NCBI GenBank assembly: GCA_021772915.1
Contig: JAJFLB010000053.1
Span: 186,001-250,000 of the forward strand
Source: Gammaproteobacteria bacterium
GTDB lineage: Bacteria > Pseudomonadota > Gammaproteobacteria > Xanthomonadales > SZUA-36
Reading direction: 5' to 3'
DNA: 64,000 nt
Shown: positions 54,404 through 62,749 of the stretch, piece after piece
Position numbering within the stretch: the first letter of the stretch is position 1
Layout: every line of letters starts with the position of its first letter
The notes under the pieces: model-generated
The model's database searches: none
The model's input: only the letters and a program-made list of their open reading frames with translations
What the model was told of the DNA's origin: nothing
Position numbers and translations under genes: made by a program

Positions 54404-54886
54404 ATGCGCAATCTCGAAGAAAAAATTGAGATTCGGTCCTCAAAACAGGAGGCGTGGGAGGTATTGGCTGATTTTGGTGGTGCTGCCGCATGGGCCCCTG
54501 GAATGCGTACGTCCAGTGTAAGAGGGGAGCTAAAAACCGGTGTAGGCGCCTACCGTGTTATGCGTCATTCCTGGGGTTTCACCGTTGAGGAGTCTGTTAC
54601 CCGGTGGACGGAAGGCATTGGCTACGCTTTCGATCTTGTGCGGGCTCCGTTTCCAATGTCCAATGTCAGGGAAAGTTTAAGTTTGGAGTACTCTCAAGGT
54701 CGCACCGTCGTTTCCACGTCTGTGAGCTATGACATGCGTCTGGGTGTGCTGGGCGCTTTGCTCGACACCATACTGGTACGCTTCCTGGTGCGTCGTGAAA
54801 TGCAGGCAGGCATGCGTGGGCTCAAGAAATTTGTTGAGCTGAAAGCTATCGGTAACGCGTCATCTGCACCCACGGGTTCGGCCTGA
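54404..54886 (+). CDS. SRPBCC family (START/polyketide cyclase-like) protein
   Basis: A 160-residue cytoplasmic protein with the helix-grip start IEIRSSKQEAWEVLADFGGAAAWAPG (split), typical of the SRPBCC fold that binds hydrophobic ligands. A basic C-terminal helix follows. No catalytic function can be assigned. It is divergent from the GGR-like flavoprotein gene (98 nt apart) and converges with the decarboxylase, whose stop is 4 nt away. A TTGACA at 54347-54352 may be its -35 box. Lipid or quinone binding would fit the neighbouring genes. Confidence 0.8.
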   Translation: MRNLEEKIEIRSSKQEAWEVLADFGGAAAWAPGMRTSSVRGELKTGVGAYRVMRHSWGFTVEESVTRWTEGIGYAFDLVRAPFPMSNVRESLSLEYSQGRTVVSTSVSYDMRLGVLGALLDTILVRFLVRREMQAGMRGLKKFVELKAIGNASSAPTGSA

Positions 54887-54889
54887 AGT

Positions 54890-56140
54890 TCAGCTGTAAC
54901 GGATATCCCCTTTTTTGGCTTCACCACCAGCAAGAATGCTCTCCGTTACCTCTCTCAGATCGGCCAGGAAAAGCGCTGCGTCTTCGTCCGTTAATGCGGG
55001 GTCAACACAAATGGTAATCGCCTCCGGTGCAACCAGCCCGAGCATTAACCAGCCTTTCTCGAACAAACCCTGGTAAACGGCAGAGGTCGGTGCCTTTTCT
55101 GAGTGAAAGTGCATGGGCATAACATCCACATCCCACACTTTCAAGCCTTCAATGGCAGCGACGCCCTTGGTAAATACTTCTTTGAGTTCCAGTACACGTC
55201 GGGTCAAGCGTAGAAAACCCTCCTCGCCGAGATAATTAAAAACTGCCCATGCTGCAAAGATAGGACCGGCAGAACGAGAGCCCGAGAAGCCGGCCAACTT
55301 GTACTGGCCGAGAAATGGATCCTCGATGGATACGTAGTGATGATCCTGCAGCACCGCATCTCGCCAGAAAATGGTGGATGCAGGTTTTTGGCAATAGCCA
55401 AACTTGTGCAAATCGCCGGATATTGACATGACACCGGGAACACGGAAATCCCAGGGTGTCAGTTTTTCTCCCAATTTCTCCAGGAACGGGTTGATGTAGC
55501 TTCCGATGCAACCGTCAACATGCATCCACAGTCCGGCGCCCATTGCCACCGAGGCTATTTCCGGTATTGGATCAATGTTGGCGTAGTGCCACGACGGCGC
55601 GGATGCTGCCACCATGATGGTGTCGTCATTAATCGCTGCAGAAATGTTAGCGGCGATACCACGACCGTTCTCATCCAGGTCGGTGGTGATCACTTCCATG
55701 TCCAGGTAACGCGCGCCCTTCTGGAAGGAAGGGTGGATAGTGTAAGGGGCTACAACGTTGGGTTTGGTTACCCGGGGTTTGTGTATCCTCGCCCAGTTTC
55801 GGGCGGCATGCATGGCTGAAAAGTTACTCTCTGTGCCACCTGAGGTGAAATTACCCGTTGAATTCTTCTCGGGGTTTAGCAGGCTGACCCCCATGGCAAT
55901 AACTTCCTGCTCAATGGTCTGCATATAGGGCAAATAGAGCGAGAAAAAGCCATTGTCTGACATGAATTTCTCAAAGGCGTACTTGCCGACCTCCTGCACA
56001 TCTTTCGGACCACGAAAAGCACGTGCGAAATGTGCGTGGGGGTCAGGCATTTGCAAAGGAAGAAGATGATCCTTGATCGCATCAAAGCTCATTCCTGTAG
56101 GTGGCATTGGTTTGATTACTCTTCCGTCGGTTGCATCCAT
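54890..56140 (-). CDS. PLP-dependent decarboxylase / sphingosine-phosphate lyase-like enzyme
   Basis: A 416-residue fold-type I PLP enzyme. Features are GNFTSGGTESNFSAMHAAR (about 92-110), HVDGCIGSYINPF with the cofactor Asp, and SGDLHKFGYCQKPAS with the Schiff-base Lys. Family relatives include glutamate and tyrosine decarboxylases and sphingosine-1-phosphate lyase; the TSGGTESN segment and overall length are nearest to the lyase/MfnA branch. The substrate is not certain. Start at 56140 follows AGGAGAAA. An inverted repeat lies upstream at 56214-56240. Confidence 0.87.
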   Translation of the reverse strand: MDATDGRVIKPMPPTGMSFDAIKDHLLPLQMPDPHAHFARAFRGPKDVQEVGKYAFEKFMSDNGFFSLYLPYMQTIEQEVIAMGVSLLNPEKNSTGNFTSGGTESNFSAMHAARNWARIHKPRVTKPNVVAPYTIHPSFQKGARYLDMEVITTDLDENGRGIAANISAAINDDTIMVAASAPSWHYANIDPIPEIASVAMGAGLWMHVDGCIGSYINPFLEKLGEKLTPWDFRVPGVMSISGDLHKFGYCQKPASTIFWRDAVLQDHHYVSIEDPFLGQYKLAGFSGSRSAGPIFAAWAVFNYLGEEGFLRLTRRVLELKEVFTKGVAAIEGLKVWDVDVMPMHFHSEKAPTSAVYQGLFEKGWLMLGLVAPEAITICVDPALTDEDAALFLADLREVTESILAGGEAKKGDIRYS

Positions 56141-56441
56141 GGGGGTTTCTCCTTTGAGGACATTTGCAAAACTACCTGATAGGTTTATATATTTACAGAG
56201 AAATTATCGACGCCAAGAATATATTCGATTTCTATTCTTGATACCACTTCGCTTTAGAAGTACGGCGTCAGGTAAATGTCGTCCGGGAAAGACAAGATCG
56301 ACGATGCCATCCGCGTATCCCATAGTGCTTTTAGAAAATTCTCCATTCTGACATTCACGGAGAAGATAGATCAGTATTATCTTGGATGTAACTGTCTGCC
56401 TTGTGATCTAATGCCCGAAGGTGGCTCAGAGTTCGTGCACG
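56141..56441. other. intergenic region with 8-bp inverted repeat
   Basis: CAAGAATA (56214-56221) and TATTCTTG (56233-56240) form a perfect dyad with an 11-nt spacer, 74 nt before the decarboxylase start; it may be an operator for that gene. The rest is AT-rich with no supportable gene. A 99-codon open frame on the plus strand from 56276 runs into the MarR gene antisense and has no ribosome-binding site. Confidence 0.4.
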
Positions 56442-56873
56442 TTAATCAGGTGCTGATCCTCCGATCTGTCGCAATATTGTTACCGCTTGTTGCAGACAAA
56501 CCAGATCTTTCTTTCTTAACCGTTTTAGATCCTTCACCAGACTATGCACCCTGGCTTTTTGACCCTTCAACATAAGCTGACGTCCGGTCCTGGTGGCCTC
56601 AATTTTCAGAGCTCGCGCATCATGCGGAGACGGCAATCGTCGCGCCAGCAGGTTTTGTTCCAGACCCGAAACAATTCTGGACATCGTTGCGGAAGTCACC
56701 TGCTCACGACGCGCCAACTCGGAAAGTGAACACGGTCCGCCAAACACCAGCACTGACAGGGCTGATAATCTTGCAGGGCCGACATTGAGTTGACTATCCT
56801 GTCTTTTTAGTCTGCGTATCAGGTGGATAGCGGTTGAATTTAGTCCAGAAGCAATATCTTCTATTGAGTCCAT
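56442..56873 (-). CDS. MarR family transcriptional regulator
   Basis: A 143-residue winged-helix protein. The DNA-binding region at about 50-105 reads CSLSELARREQVTSATMSRIVSGLE (split) followed by RRLPSPHDARALKIEAT, the MarR wing with its conserved Asp-Arg type turn. Dimerisation helices flank it. AGGAAACACTCAAG precedes the start. It is divergent from a VOC-family gene, and two copies of a dyad in the 129-nt gap are the probable operators, giving control of both genes. Confidence 0.9.
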   Translation of the reverse strand: MDSIEDIASGLNSTAIHLIRRLKRQDSQLNVGPARLSALSVLVFGGPCSLSELARREQVTSATMSRIVSGLEQNLLARRLPSPHDARALKIEATRTGRQLMLKGQKARVHSLVKDLKRLRKKDLVCLQQAVTILRQIGGSAPD

Positions 56874-56931
56874 CTTGAGTGTTTCCTGAGTTCTGAAACC
56901 GGGCGCGTGGCTGCAACTTTAGCAAACTCTC

Positions 56932-56976
56932 TTGACTATAGTTAGCAATGCTATCAATATACTTAGCATTACTAAG
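56932..56976 (+). promoter_or_regulatory. promoter with two tandem MarR-type operators
   Basis: TATAGTTAGCAATGCTATC (56937-56955) and TATACTTAGCATTACTAAG (56958-56976) are copies of the same dyad, offset by 21 bp. They cover a TTGACT/CAATAT promoter (56932-56937 and 56955-56960, 17-bp spacer) reading toward the VOC gene. This is the standard layout for a MarR regulator repressing its divergent neighbour and itself. Confidence 0.65.
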
Positions 56977-57002
56977 TAAGTAGACAACCATGGAAGCTCA
57001 TC

Positions 57003-57395
57003 ATGTCCGATCAACTTGCACTGACACAGATACATCAGGTTGCGATCAAAGCTGAAGATCTGTCAGAGTCGAAAGCGTTTTACAGGGATATCCTTGGTGC
57101 GAAAATGATCGCGGAATTCACCCCGCCGGGTCTTGTGTTTTTTGATTTCCAAGGTGTAAGACTATTGTTGGAGAAGGGCGCTGCAAATGGCACCTTGTAC
57201 TTTCGCGTCGATAACATCGATGCTGCAGTGGAGCAACTCCAGGTGAAAGGCGTAGAAATGGATGCAATGCCTCACGTCATTTTTAAAGACGATGATGGCT
57301 TATTCGGGCCCAGGGGCTATGAGGAGTCCATGGCGTTTTTTAAGGATCCTGCCGGTAATGTCCTGGTGTTGGCCAGTCAGATACCGGGTAATTGA
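57003..57395 (+). CDS. VOC (glyoxalase/dioxygenase superfamily) protein
   Basis: A 130-residue single-unit VOC protein. It begins LTQIHQVAIKAEDLSESKAFYRDILG (split) with the first metal-ligand His, has an LLLEKGA strand, and ends AFFKDPAGNVLVLASQ. The Glu ligand commonly seen just after GN is replaced by Val, so it may not be a classic glyoxalase I. The divergent MarR regulator and its operators point to induction by an aromatic or electrophilic compound. It converges with the PQQ-propeller gene, 25 nt away. Confidence 0.85.
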   Translation: MSDQLALTQIHQVAIKAEDLSESKAFYRDILGAKMIAEFTPPGLVFFDFQGVRLLLEKGAANGTLYFRVDNIDAAVEQLQVKGVEMDAMPHVIFKDDDGLFGPRGYEESMAFFKDPAGNVLVLASQIPGN

Positions 57396-57420
57396 ACCTG
57401 CAAGTTTGAATTGATCAGGG

Positions 57421-59301
57421 CTATTTTGTCGAAGCTCCGGATTTACCGTGTGACCGGCTATTCATCATTGTGGGCTGCTGCGTCAGAGACGGGTAATCCG
57501 AAGCAGAAGTCTGTAGCGGCAATGCGACCAGTCGTCGACCAAAAATCTCAAAGACCTTGTTATTACTCTCGTCGAGCACAAGGTTTGGCCGGTCGGCATC
57601 CATCCGGATCATACGCTCGGTCTTGCCATTGCTGAGATTGACCATGGCCAACACCACGTGGTCAGTGCCATCGGGTTTGGTGACGAAGTACTGGAAATTA
57701 CCAGACAGGCTTTGGTTACCCTCCCAGTTCCCGCTGAAACCAGATTGATAGGCCATCCTCCTGCCGCTGCGGCCCATTCCTCTGGAGACAATGCTCTTGG
57801 TGTTGATAATCTTGAAATCCACGCTGCCAAGCGGTACCGCCAGCGATGGCAGTAACCCACCACCGTGGGAGAGCACGAATGAACCAAACTTGAGAATATT
57901 TCCTGAAGCACGTAGCAAGCCGTCGGCGAACCGGCGCCACGCACCGGGACGAATTGGCTCGTGGCGGACGTGCCACTCGGAAGTACCCAGTTGGGGGTGA
58001 AAAGTCGCCGCTTCACCTTCGCCGACCAGCAGAATCCGACCCGCCTCATTTAGAGCTGCATAGACTGGAGGATCCTTGAATTTGTGTCTGATTCGATGTT
58101 TCTTCTTGCCGGTAAAACGGTTGAGCGCGATTAAGTTGTTCTCATCCGCCAACCACACCTCGTCACCGTACACGAGTATATTGGTTACAGCGTCATTGGC
58201 TTTTTTGTATTTCCACAGGGTTTTGCCGTTAGACTTGTTCAGGGCAAAGACACCAAAATCACCTTTCCATTTCCATTTTTCCTTGTCAATATTGAGAAAC
58301 CGGCCACCCAACTGACCATACACTATGTTTTTGTCAACCAGGAGCTCAGGAATGATGTCGAATTTTCTGGACTGCCAGAGTTTTTTCCCGGTCGTGAGAT
58401 CATAAGCCCGCACCCGGTGGTCGCTGGCAGTGATGACGCTTGATCCGCTTGCGACCGGATTGGCATATGACAAGGCGAGTTCGTTTTCAATGACCGGATG
58501 CCGATTTTCCCAGGCGGGTGCACCCGTGGCGGCGTCGTAACAGTGAATTCCGTCGTAGGTCAGGCAGACCATGCCGTTTGCACTCAGTGGTGGGTGGTAC
58601 AGACCGAGATCGAATGTCCGCATGGCCGTCCAATCCGAATTATCGTCCAGCTGTCTTCGTTGGTTGGGTCGCATGCGCACGGCCCGGCTAAAGGCTTGTG
58701 ACCACAACAAACGACCTGTTGAGACATCCAGAGCACCAAAGTGAGGTTGTTGTTCAAAGCCCGAACCCAGACCTTTTCTGCCAAATGTGCCACTTAGAAA
58801 TCCCCGGTCATCGCCGTGAGCCTTCTGAACTTTTGTGAAAAATAGTATGTCTTTTTTTTCATCTAATGTGCCTTGCAGAACCTTTCCTTCCAGCATCTTT
58901 GACTCCCAGACAATTTCACCAGTTTGCTGGTCAAGTGCCAAAATATTGGTGTCGCGGTCGTCAAACGCACCGCCCGCCGCATCGTTGACCAGTAGGTAGG
59001 AGTCTTTACCTGCTGAAATCAAGTCGCTGCCGGTAGCTGCAATATTGCGCTGACGCCACAATCGGGTTCCTGTAGCCGGATCGATTCCATACAAGTGCCG
59101 GGTAGTCGCCACCACCAATAACTCTTCGCTGATCAACACCTGGTGCTCAATCGGACGGTCAAATTCCAGCGCCCAGTCAGGCGGTTCGTCCTGAATTACA
59201 GGCGGTTTTGAGGCGCAGGCGGACATCATCAGCGTCACTACTGCCATTATGTACGGACCGAATAAACCGCATCTCAATGTAGTCGCCGTTTTGATGCTCA
59301 C
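57421..59301 (-). CDS. PQQ-like beta-propeller lipoprotein
   Basis: A 626-residue lipoprotein: hydrophobic signal ending in the lipobox LMMSAC (lipidated Cys about residue 29). The body is a beta-propeller of PQQ-type blades (VVATTRHLYGIDPATGTRLW, ILALDQQTGEIVWESK, VRAYDLTTGKKLWQS, FALNKSNGKTLWKYK). The N-terminal part resembles BamB, but at 626 residues it is much longer. No PQQ-binding or dehydrogenase catalytic residues are obvious. It is likely anchored in the outer membrane, facing the periplasm. Confidence 0.87.
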   Translation of the reverse strand: MSIKTATTLRCGLFGPYIMAVVTLMMSACASKPPVIQDEPPDWALEFDRPIEHQVLISEELLVVATTRHLYGIDPATGTRLWRQRNIAATGSDLISAGKDSYLLVNDAAGGAFDDRDTNILALDQQTGEIVWESKMLEGKVLQGTLDEKKDILFFTKVQKAHGDDRGFLSGTFGRKGLGSGFEQQPHFGALDVSTGRLLWSQAFSRAVRMRPNQRRQLDDNSDWTAMRTFDLGLYHPPLSANGMVCLTYDGIHCYDAATGAPAWENRHPVIENELALSYANPVASGSSVITASDHRVRAYDLTTGKKLWQSRKFDIIPELLVDKNIVYGQLGGRFLNIDKEKWKWKGDFGVFALNKSNGKTLWKYKKANDAVTNILVYGDEVWLADENNLIALNRFTGKKKHRIRHKFKDPPVYAALNEAGRILLVGEGEAATFHPQLGTSEWHVRHEPIRPGAWRRFADGLLRASGNILKFGSFVLSHGGGLLPSLAVPLGSVDFKIINTKSIVSRGMGRSGRRMAYQSGFSGNWEGNQSLSGNFQYFVTKPDGTDHVVLAMVNLSNGKTERMIRMDADRPNLVLDESNNKVFEIFGRRLVALPLQTSASDYPSLTQQPTMMNSRSHGKSGASTK

Positions 59302-59381
59302 CCTCCCACCCGGTGTTGATAGTCAACAGCTTAAATGCTGCTTTCCCACGCCAATCATATGACATTTTTATGCAACAACTC

Positions 59382-59425
59382 AAAAAAGCGGCTCGACAAA
59401 AGTCCCCAGGGTCATAACCCGCTTT
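59382..59425 (-). terminator. probable terminator downstream of the NAT gene
   Basis: On the minus strand AAAGCGG (59425-59419 region) pairs with CCGCTTT (59391-59385), with an inner GGGT/ACCC stem, followed by three more T. It lies just after the arylamine N-acetyltransferase stop at 59443. The loop is long, so strength is uncertain. Confidence 0.45.
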
Positions 59426-59442
59426 CCCTGATGTACATCAAG

Positions 59443-60270
59443 TCACCCTGGTGTCAGATCTTCACCGTGATGGATCAGGTCCGTGTAGACCGCGTCCAGT
59501 TCTATTGCGAATTTGTCAGCAAGGACCTTAAGGTACGCGGGTCCCGCGCTGATTTCGCGAGTGGTCCTGTTACCTATGTGGATTTCAGTAAGTTTGAAGT
59601 TGTTAAGGCTAACGAGTCCGGTTCCGGTCGGGATACTTGCCACGCGCTTAGCGGTGAAACGTGACCGTGGACTTGTTGAGGTGTAGTGGTTGCCGAGGTC
59701 AATATCCATTGGACCGGCATATCCAAGGTCGAAGCTGTAGGAATCGATCCAGTGATCATCAATTCGTGACTGAAGGAGCCACCCGTAAGGCTCGCGTTGC
59801 TCGAGGCGAAATGCGCCAAGGTTGGACTCTCCCTGCCACCCCGGTGAAAGAAGCATCGGCATTCGTGGACCTCCAGCGCCAAAGCCGACATCCATAATCC
59901 AGTCTCGGCCATCGAGTTCCACCAGCGAGATCTGGTGCGTGCGCCCACTGATGCCCGGTTCGAGGTGCACTCTCGCCAGTAAGGCACGAGCGGCAAACCC
60001 GATCTCGCCAAGCGCCATCAACATGAGACTGTTCAGTTCGAAACAGTAGCCACCGCGTGGTCTGTTGACTAGTTTTTCAAAAACTACCCACGGTTCGAGA
60101 CCGATGCCACGCCCGAGCTGGATGTCGAAGTTCTCGAACGGTATCGAGTAGAACTGCGCTGCATGAAGCCGGTGAAGACCTTCTTCGCTTACCGCGGGCG
60201 TTTGTTGCAGACCGACACGCCGACAATAGGAAGCAAAGTCAAATGGGAAATCCCGTGGGTCACTGGTCAT
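59443..60270 (-). CDS. nat: arylamine N-acetyltransferase
   Basis: The 275-residue enzyme transfers acetyl from acetyl-CoA to arylamines and hydrazines. The Cys-His-Asp triad is visible: Cys in RGGYCFELNSL (about residue 71), His in RTHQISLVEL (about 111) and Asp in IMDVGFGAGG (about 126). Length matches NAT enzymes. It is a cytoplasmic detoxification enzyme. It is divergent from the carbamoyltransferase cassette, with 86 nt between starts. Confidence 0.93.
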   Translation of the reverse strand: MTSDPRDFPFDFASYCRRVGLQQTPAVSEEGLHRLHAAQFYSIPFENFDIQLGRGIGLEPWVVFEKLVNRPRGGYCFELNSLMLMALGEIGFAARALLARVHLEPGISGRTHQISLVELDGRDWIMDVGFGAGGPRMPMLLSPGWQGESNLGAFRLEQREPYGWLLQSRIDDHWIDSYSFDLGYAGPMDIDLGNHYTSTSPRSRFTAKRVASIPTGTGLVSLNNFKLTEIHIGNRTTREISAGPAYLKVLADKFAIELDAVYTDLIHHGEDLTPG

Positions 60271-60356
60271 CTTTCAACCTTGAGTCAATGCTGGGTTAGA
60301 ATGGTACCACTGCACCGCGCTCGCGCCATGAATCCACCAGAAAGTTGGTTGTGTCT

Positions 60357-62186
60357 ATGAAAATATTGGGTATCTCTGCCTATTACCATGACAGCGCAGC
60401 GGCCCTTTTGGACAATGGCAAAATCATCTGTGCAGCCCAGGAAGAGCGGTTTACCCGGAAGAAGCATGACGCTGCCTTTCCACGCAATGCCATCGAGTTT
60501 TGTCTCGACCACAACGATGTGGGGCTGAGCGATCTTGACGCCGTCGTGTTCTACGAAAAGCCCTTACTGACGTTCGAACGGCTGCTTGAGACCTATTTGG
60601 CCTTTGCCCCGCGTGGATTTTCTTCATTTGCCCGGGCCATGCCGATCTGGCTGAAAGATAAGCTCTACCTGAAGCAATCACTACGCAAGCAGTTGACAGC
60701 CCTGGCAGAGCGCGGGCTGCCACCGCTTTATTTTACCCAACATCACCAATCGCATGCCGCGTCGGCGTTTTATCCAGGCCCCTTCGAAACCGCCGCAGTC
60801 CTTTGCCTGGATGGGGTCGGGGAGTGGGCAACCACCTCTGCATGGCTTGGCGAGGGCAAAGAACTGACACCGCTGTGGGAGATCCACTTTCCCCATTCGC
60901 TGGGATTGCTGTATTCAGCATTTACTTACTTCACCGGCTTCCGCGTAAATTCCGGTGAGTACAAGCTGATGGGTTTGGCCCCTTATGGTTCACCCAGGTA
61001 CTCCGGGCTTATTCTGGATAAGCTACTGGATCTAAAGGGGGACGGGACTTTCCGAATGGACATGCAGTACTTTAACTACTGCACCGGACTGACCATGACC
61101 AACAAGCGTTTTGCCGATTTATTTGGTGGTCCGCCCCGTTTGCCAGAAAGCGAACTGACACAGCGCGAAATGGACATCGCGGCCTCGATACAGGTGGTCA
61201 CGGAAGAAGTAGTCTTGCGGCTGGCGCGGACACTGCACAAGGAAACCGGGCAATCGAATCTTTGTCTGGCGGGTGGGGTAGCCCTTAACTGTGTTGCCAA
61301 CGGGCGCGTCCTGCGAGAAGGACCTTTTGATGAAATCTGGATTCAGCCCGCGGCGGGAGATGCGGGCGGAGCCATTGGCGCTGCTGCTGTCATCTGGAAT
61401 GCCAATGAGGGTGCAGAACGTCGGGTAAACGGGGCCGACAGGATGCAGGGCGCCTTCCTGGGACCCGGCTTCAACTCCGTGACAGTCAGGAAGCAGCTGG
61501 ACGATGTTGGCGCTGTCTATGCAGAGGTGAATGACAGTGAGCTGATTCCCCGTGTGGCCAGGATACTGGAGCAGGGTGACATAGTCGGATGGTTTCAGGG
61601 ACGTATGGAGTTCGGTCCAAGGGCACTGGGAGGCCGCTCGATAATAGGTGACCCCCGAAACGCAAAGATGCAGACGGTGATGAATCTCAAAATCAAGTAC
61701 CGCGAATCATTCCGACCCTTTGCACCCTCAGTTCTTGCGGAGCGGGTTTCCGATTACTTTGAGCTACATTCGTCCAGCCCCTATATGCTTATTGTGGCAC
61801 CGGTGCAAAAGTCTTTACGAACCCCGTTGACAGAGGAGCAGAGCCGTCTGTTCGGGATCGAAAAACTAAATCTAAAGAGATCTGAACTGCCCGCAATTAC
61901 CCATGTTGACAACTCGGCCCGGGTGCAAACCGTGCACGAGGACACAAATCCGCGGTACCACGCACTGTTGCGGGCGTTCGAGACGCGCACCGGATGTGGT
62001 GTGCTGGTCAATACTTCGTTTAATGTGCGTGGGGAACCCATTGTATGTTCGCCCACGGACGCCTATCGTTGCTTTATGCGCACTGAAATGGATTACCTCG
62101 TCATTGAAAATTGTTTTCTGGCGAAATCTGACCAACCGTTACAGGAGAAAGACGAATCCTGGCGGGATGAATTCGAGCTGGACTGA
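60357..62186 (+). CDS. carbamoyltransferase (NodU/CmcH family)
   Basis: The 609-residue enzyme transfers a carbamoyl group from carbamoyl phosphate via carbamoyl-AMP to a hydroxyl. The Kae1-like N-terminal part begins ILGISAYYHDSAAALLDNG and has HHQSHAASAFY (metal-binding His), CLDGVGEWAT and AGGVALNCVANGRV. The YrdC-like C-terminal part has MEFGPRALGGRSIIGDPR and YRESFRPFAPSVL. I start at the ATG at 60357. The stop overlaps the SxtJ start (TGATG). Its acceptor is not known; NodU-type enzymes act on sugars, antibiotics or surface polymers. Confidence 0.93.
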   Translation: MKILGISAYYHDSAAALLDNGKIICAAQEERFTRKKHDAAFPRNAIEFCLDHNDVGLSDLDAVVFYEKPLLTFERLLETYLAFAPRGFSSFARAMPIWLKDKLYLKQSLRKQLTALAERGLPPLYFTQHHQSHAASAFYPGPFETAAVLCLDGVGEWATTSAWLGEGKELTPLWEIHFPHSLGLLYSAFTYFTGFRVNSGEYKLMGLAPYGSPRYSGLILDKLLDLKGDGTFRMDMQYFNYCTGLTMTNKRFADLFGGPPRLPESELTQREMDIAASIQVVTEEVVLRLARTLHKETGQSNLCLAGGVALNCVANGRVLREGPFDEIWIQPAAGDAGGAIGAAAVIWNANEGAERRVNGADRMQGAFLGPGFNSVTVRKQLDDVGAVYAEVNDSELIPRVARILEQGDIVGWFQGRMEFGPRALGGRSIIGDPRNAKMQTVMNLKIKYRESFRPFAPSVLAERVSDYFELHSSSPYMLIVAPVQKSLRTPLTEEQSRLFGIEKLNLKRSELPAITHVDNSARVQTVHEDTNPRYHALLRAFETRTGCGVLVNTSFNVRGEPIVCSPTDAYRCFMRTEMDYLVIENCFLAKSDQPLQEKDESWRDEFELD

Positions 62187-62599
62187 TGGGGTCTCAAAGG
62201 CATCGTCTACCTGAACCGGATAGCAGGGCCCTGCGCGAGTTTGCGTTGCTCACCGGTGTTGCAATCATTGTTCTTTTTGGGCTTGTTCTGCCCTGGATGT
62301 TCGATCTGAACTGGCCAGTTTGGCCCTGGATAATAGCAATACCGCTGATGCTCACGGGCTGGTTTGCTCCCCTGGTGCTGCGCCCCATTTACAGCGTCTG
62401 GCTGCAATTTGGTATGCTGATTGGCAAGATTACCACCCCCATTATCATGGGTGCTGTGTTCTACCTGGTGATAACTCCCATGGGTTTGTTACGCAACTTG
62501 TTTGGGGATGACCCAATGGCAAGAAAATTCAACGACGAGGCAAGCTACCGGATTCTGAGTAAAAAGGTTACTGACGAGGATGTGGAGAAACCGTTCTGA
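62186..62599 (+). CDS. SxtJ family membrane protein
   Basis: A 137-residue membrane protein with hydrophobic segments at about 20-42, 48-66 and 82-102. It matches the SxtJ family, first named in saxitoxin clusters and widely found next to carbamoyltransferases in marine bacteria. Its function is not established. The start overlaps the carbamoyltransferase stop by 1 nt, and its stop overlaps the next start by 1 nt, so three genes are translationally coupled. Confidence 0.88.
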   Translation: MGSQRHRLPEPDSRALREFALLTGVAIIVLFGLVLPWMFDLNWPVWPWIIAIPLMLTGWFAPLVLRPIYSVWLQFGMLIGKITTPIIMGAVFYLVITPMGLLRNLFGDDPMARKFNDEASYRILSKKVTDEDVEKPF

Positions 62600-62748
62600 T
62601 GCTGGATATCCTGAAAGACCTTTGGCAAATGATGCGCGAACGACGCAAGTTTTGGCTGGCGCCAGTTATTATCGTGCTATTACTTCTCGGTGCCCTGATT
62701 ATCGCCCAGAGTACCGTTCTTGCTCCGTTTATATACGCGATTTTCTAA
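62599..62748 (+). CDS. DUF5989 family small membrane protein
   Basis: A 49-residue protein. It starts MLDILKDLWQMMRERRKFWL, then one hydrophobic helix (VIIVLLLLGALIIA, about 23-36) and a short tail APFIYAIF. These are features of the DUF5989 family, which is regularly paired with SxtJ and carbamoyltransferase genes. The ATG overlaps the SxtJ stop (TGATG). It is small enough to be missed by automated calling. Confidence 0.85.
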   Translation: MLDILKDLWQMMRERRKFWLAPVIIVLLLLGALIIAQSTVLAPFIYAIF

Positions 62749-62749
62749 G

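Noticed and set aside
56276-56575. 99-codon open frame reaching into the MarR gene
   Set aside because: No ribosome-binding site, overlaps a clear regulator gene antisense.
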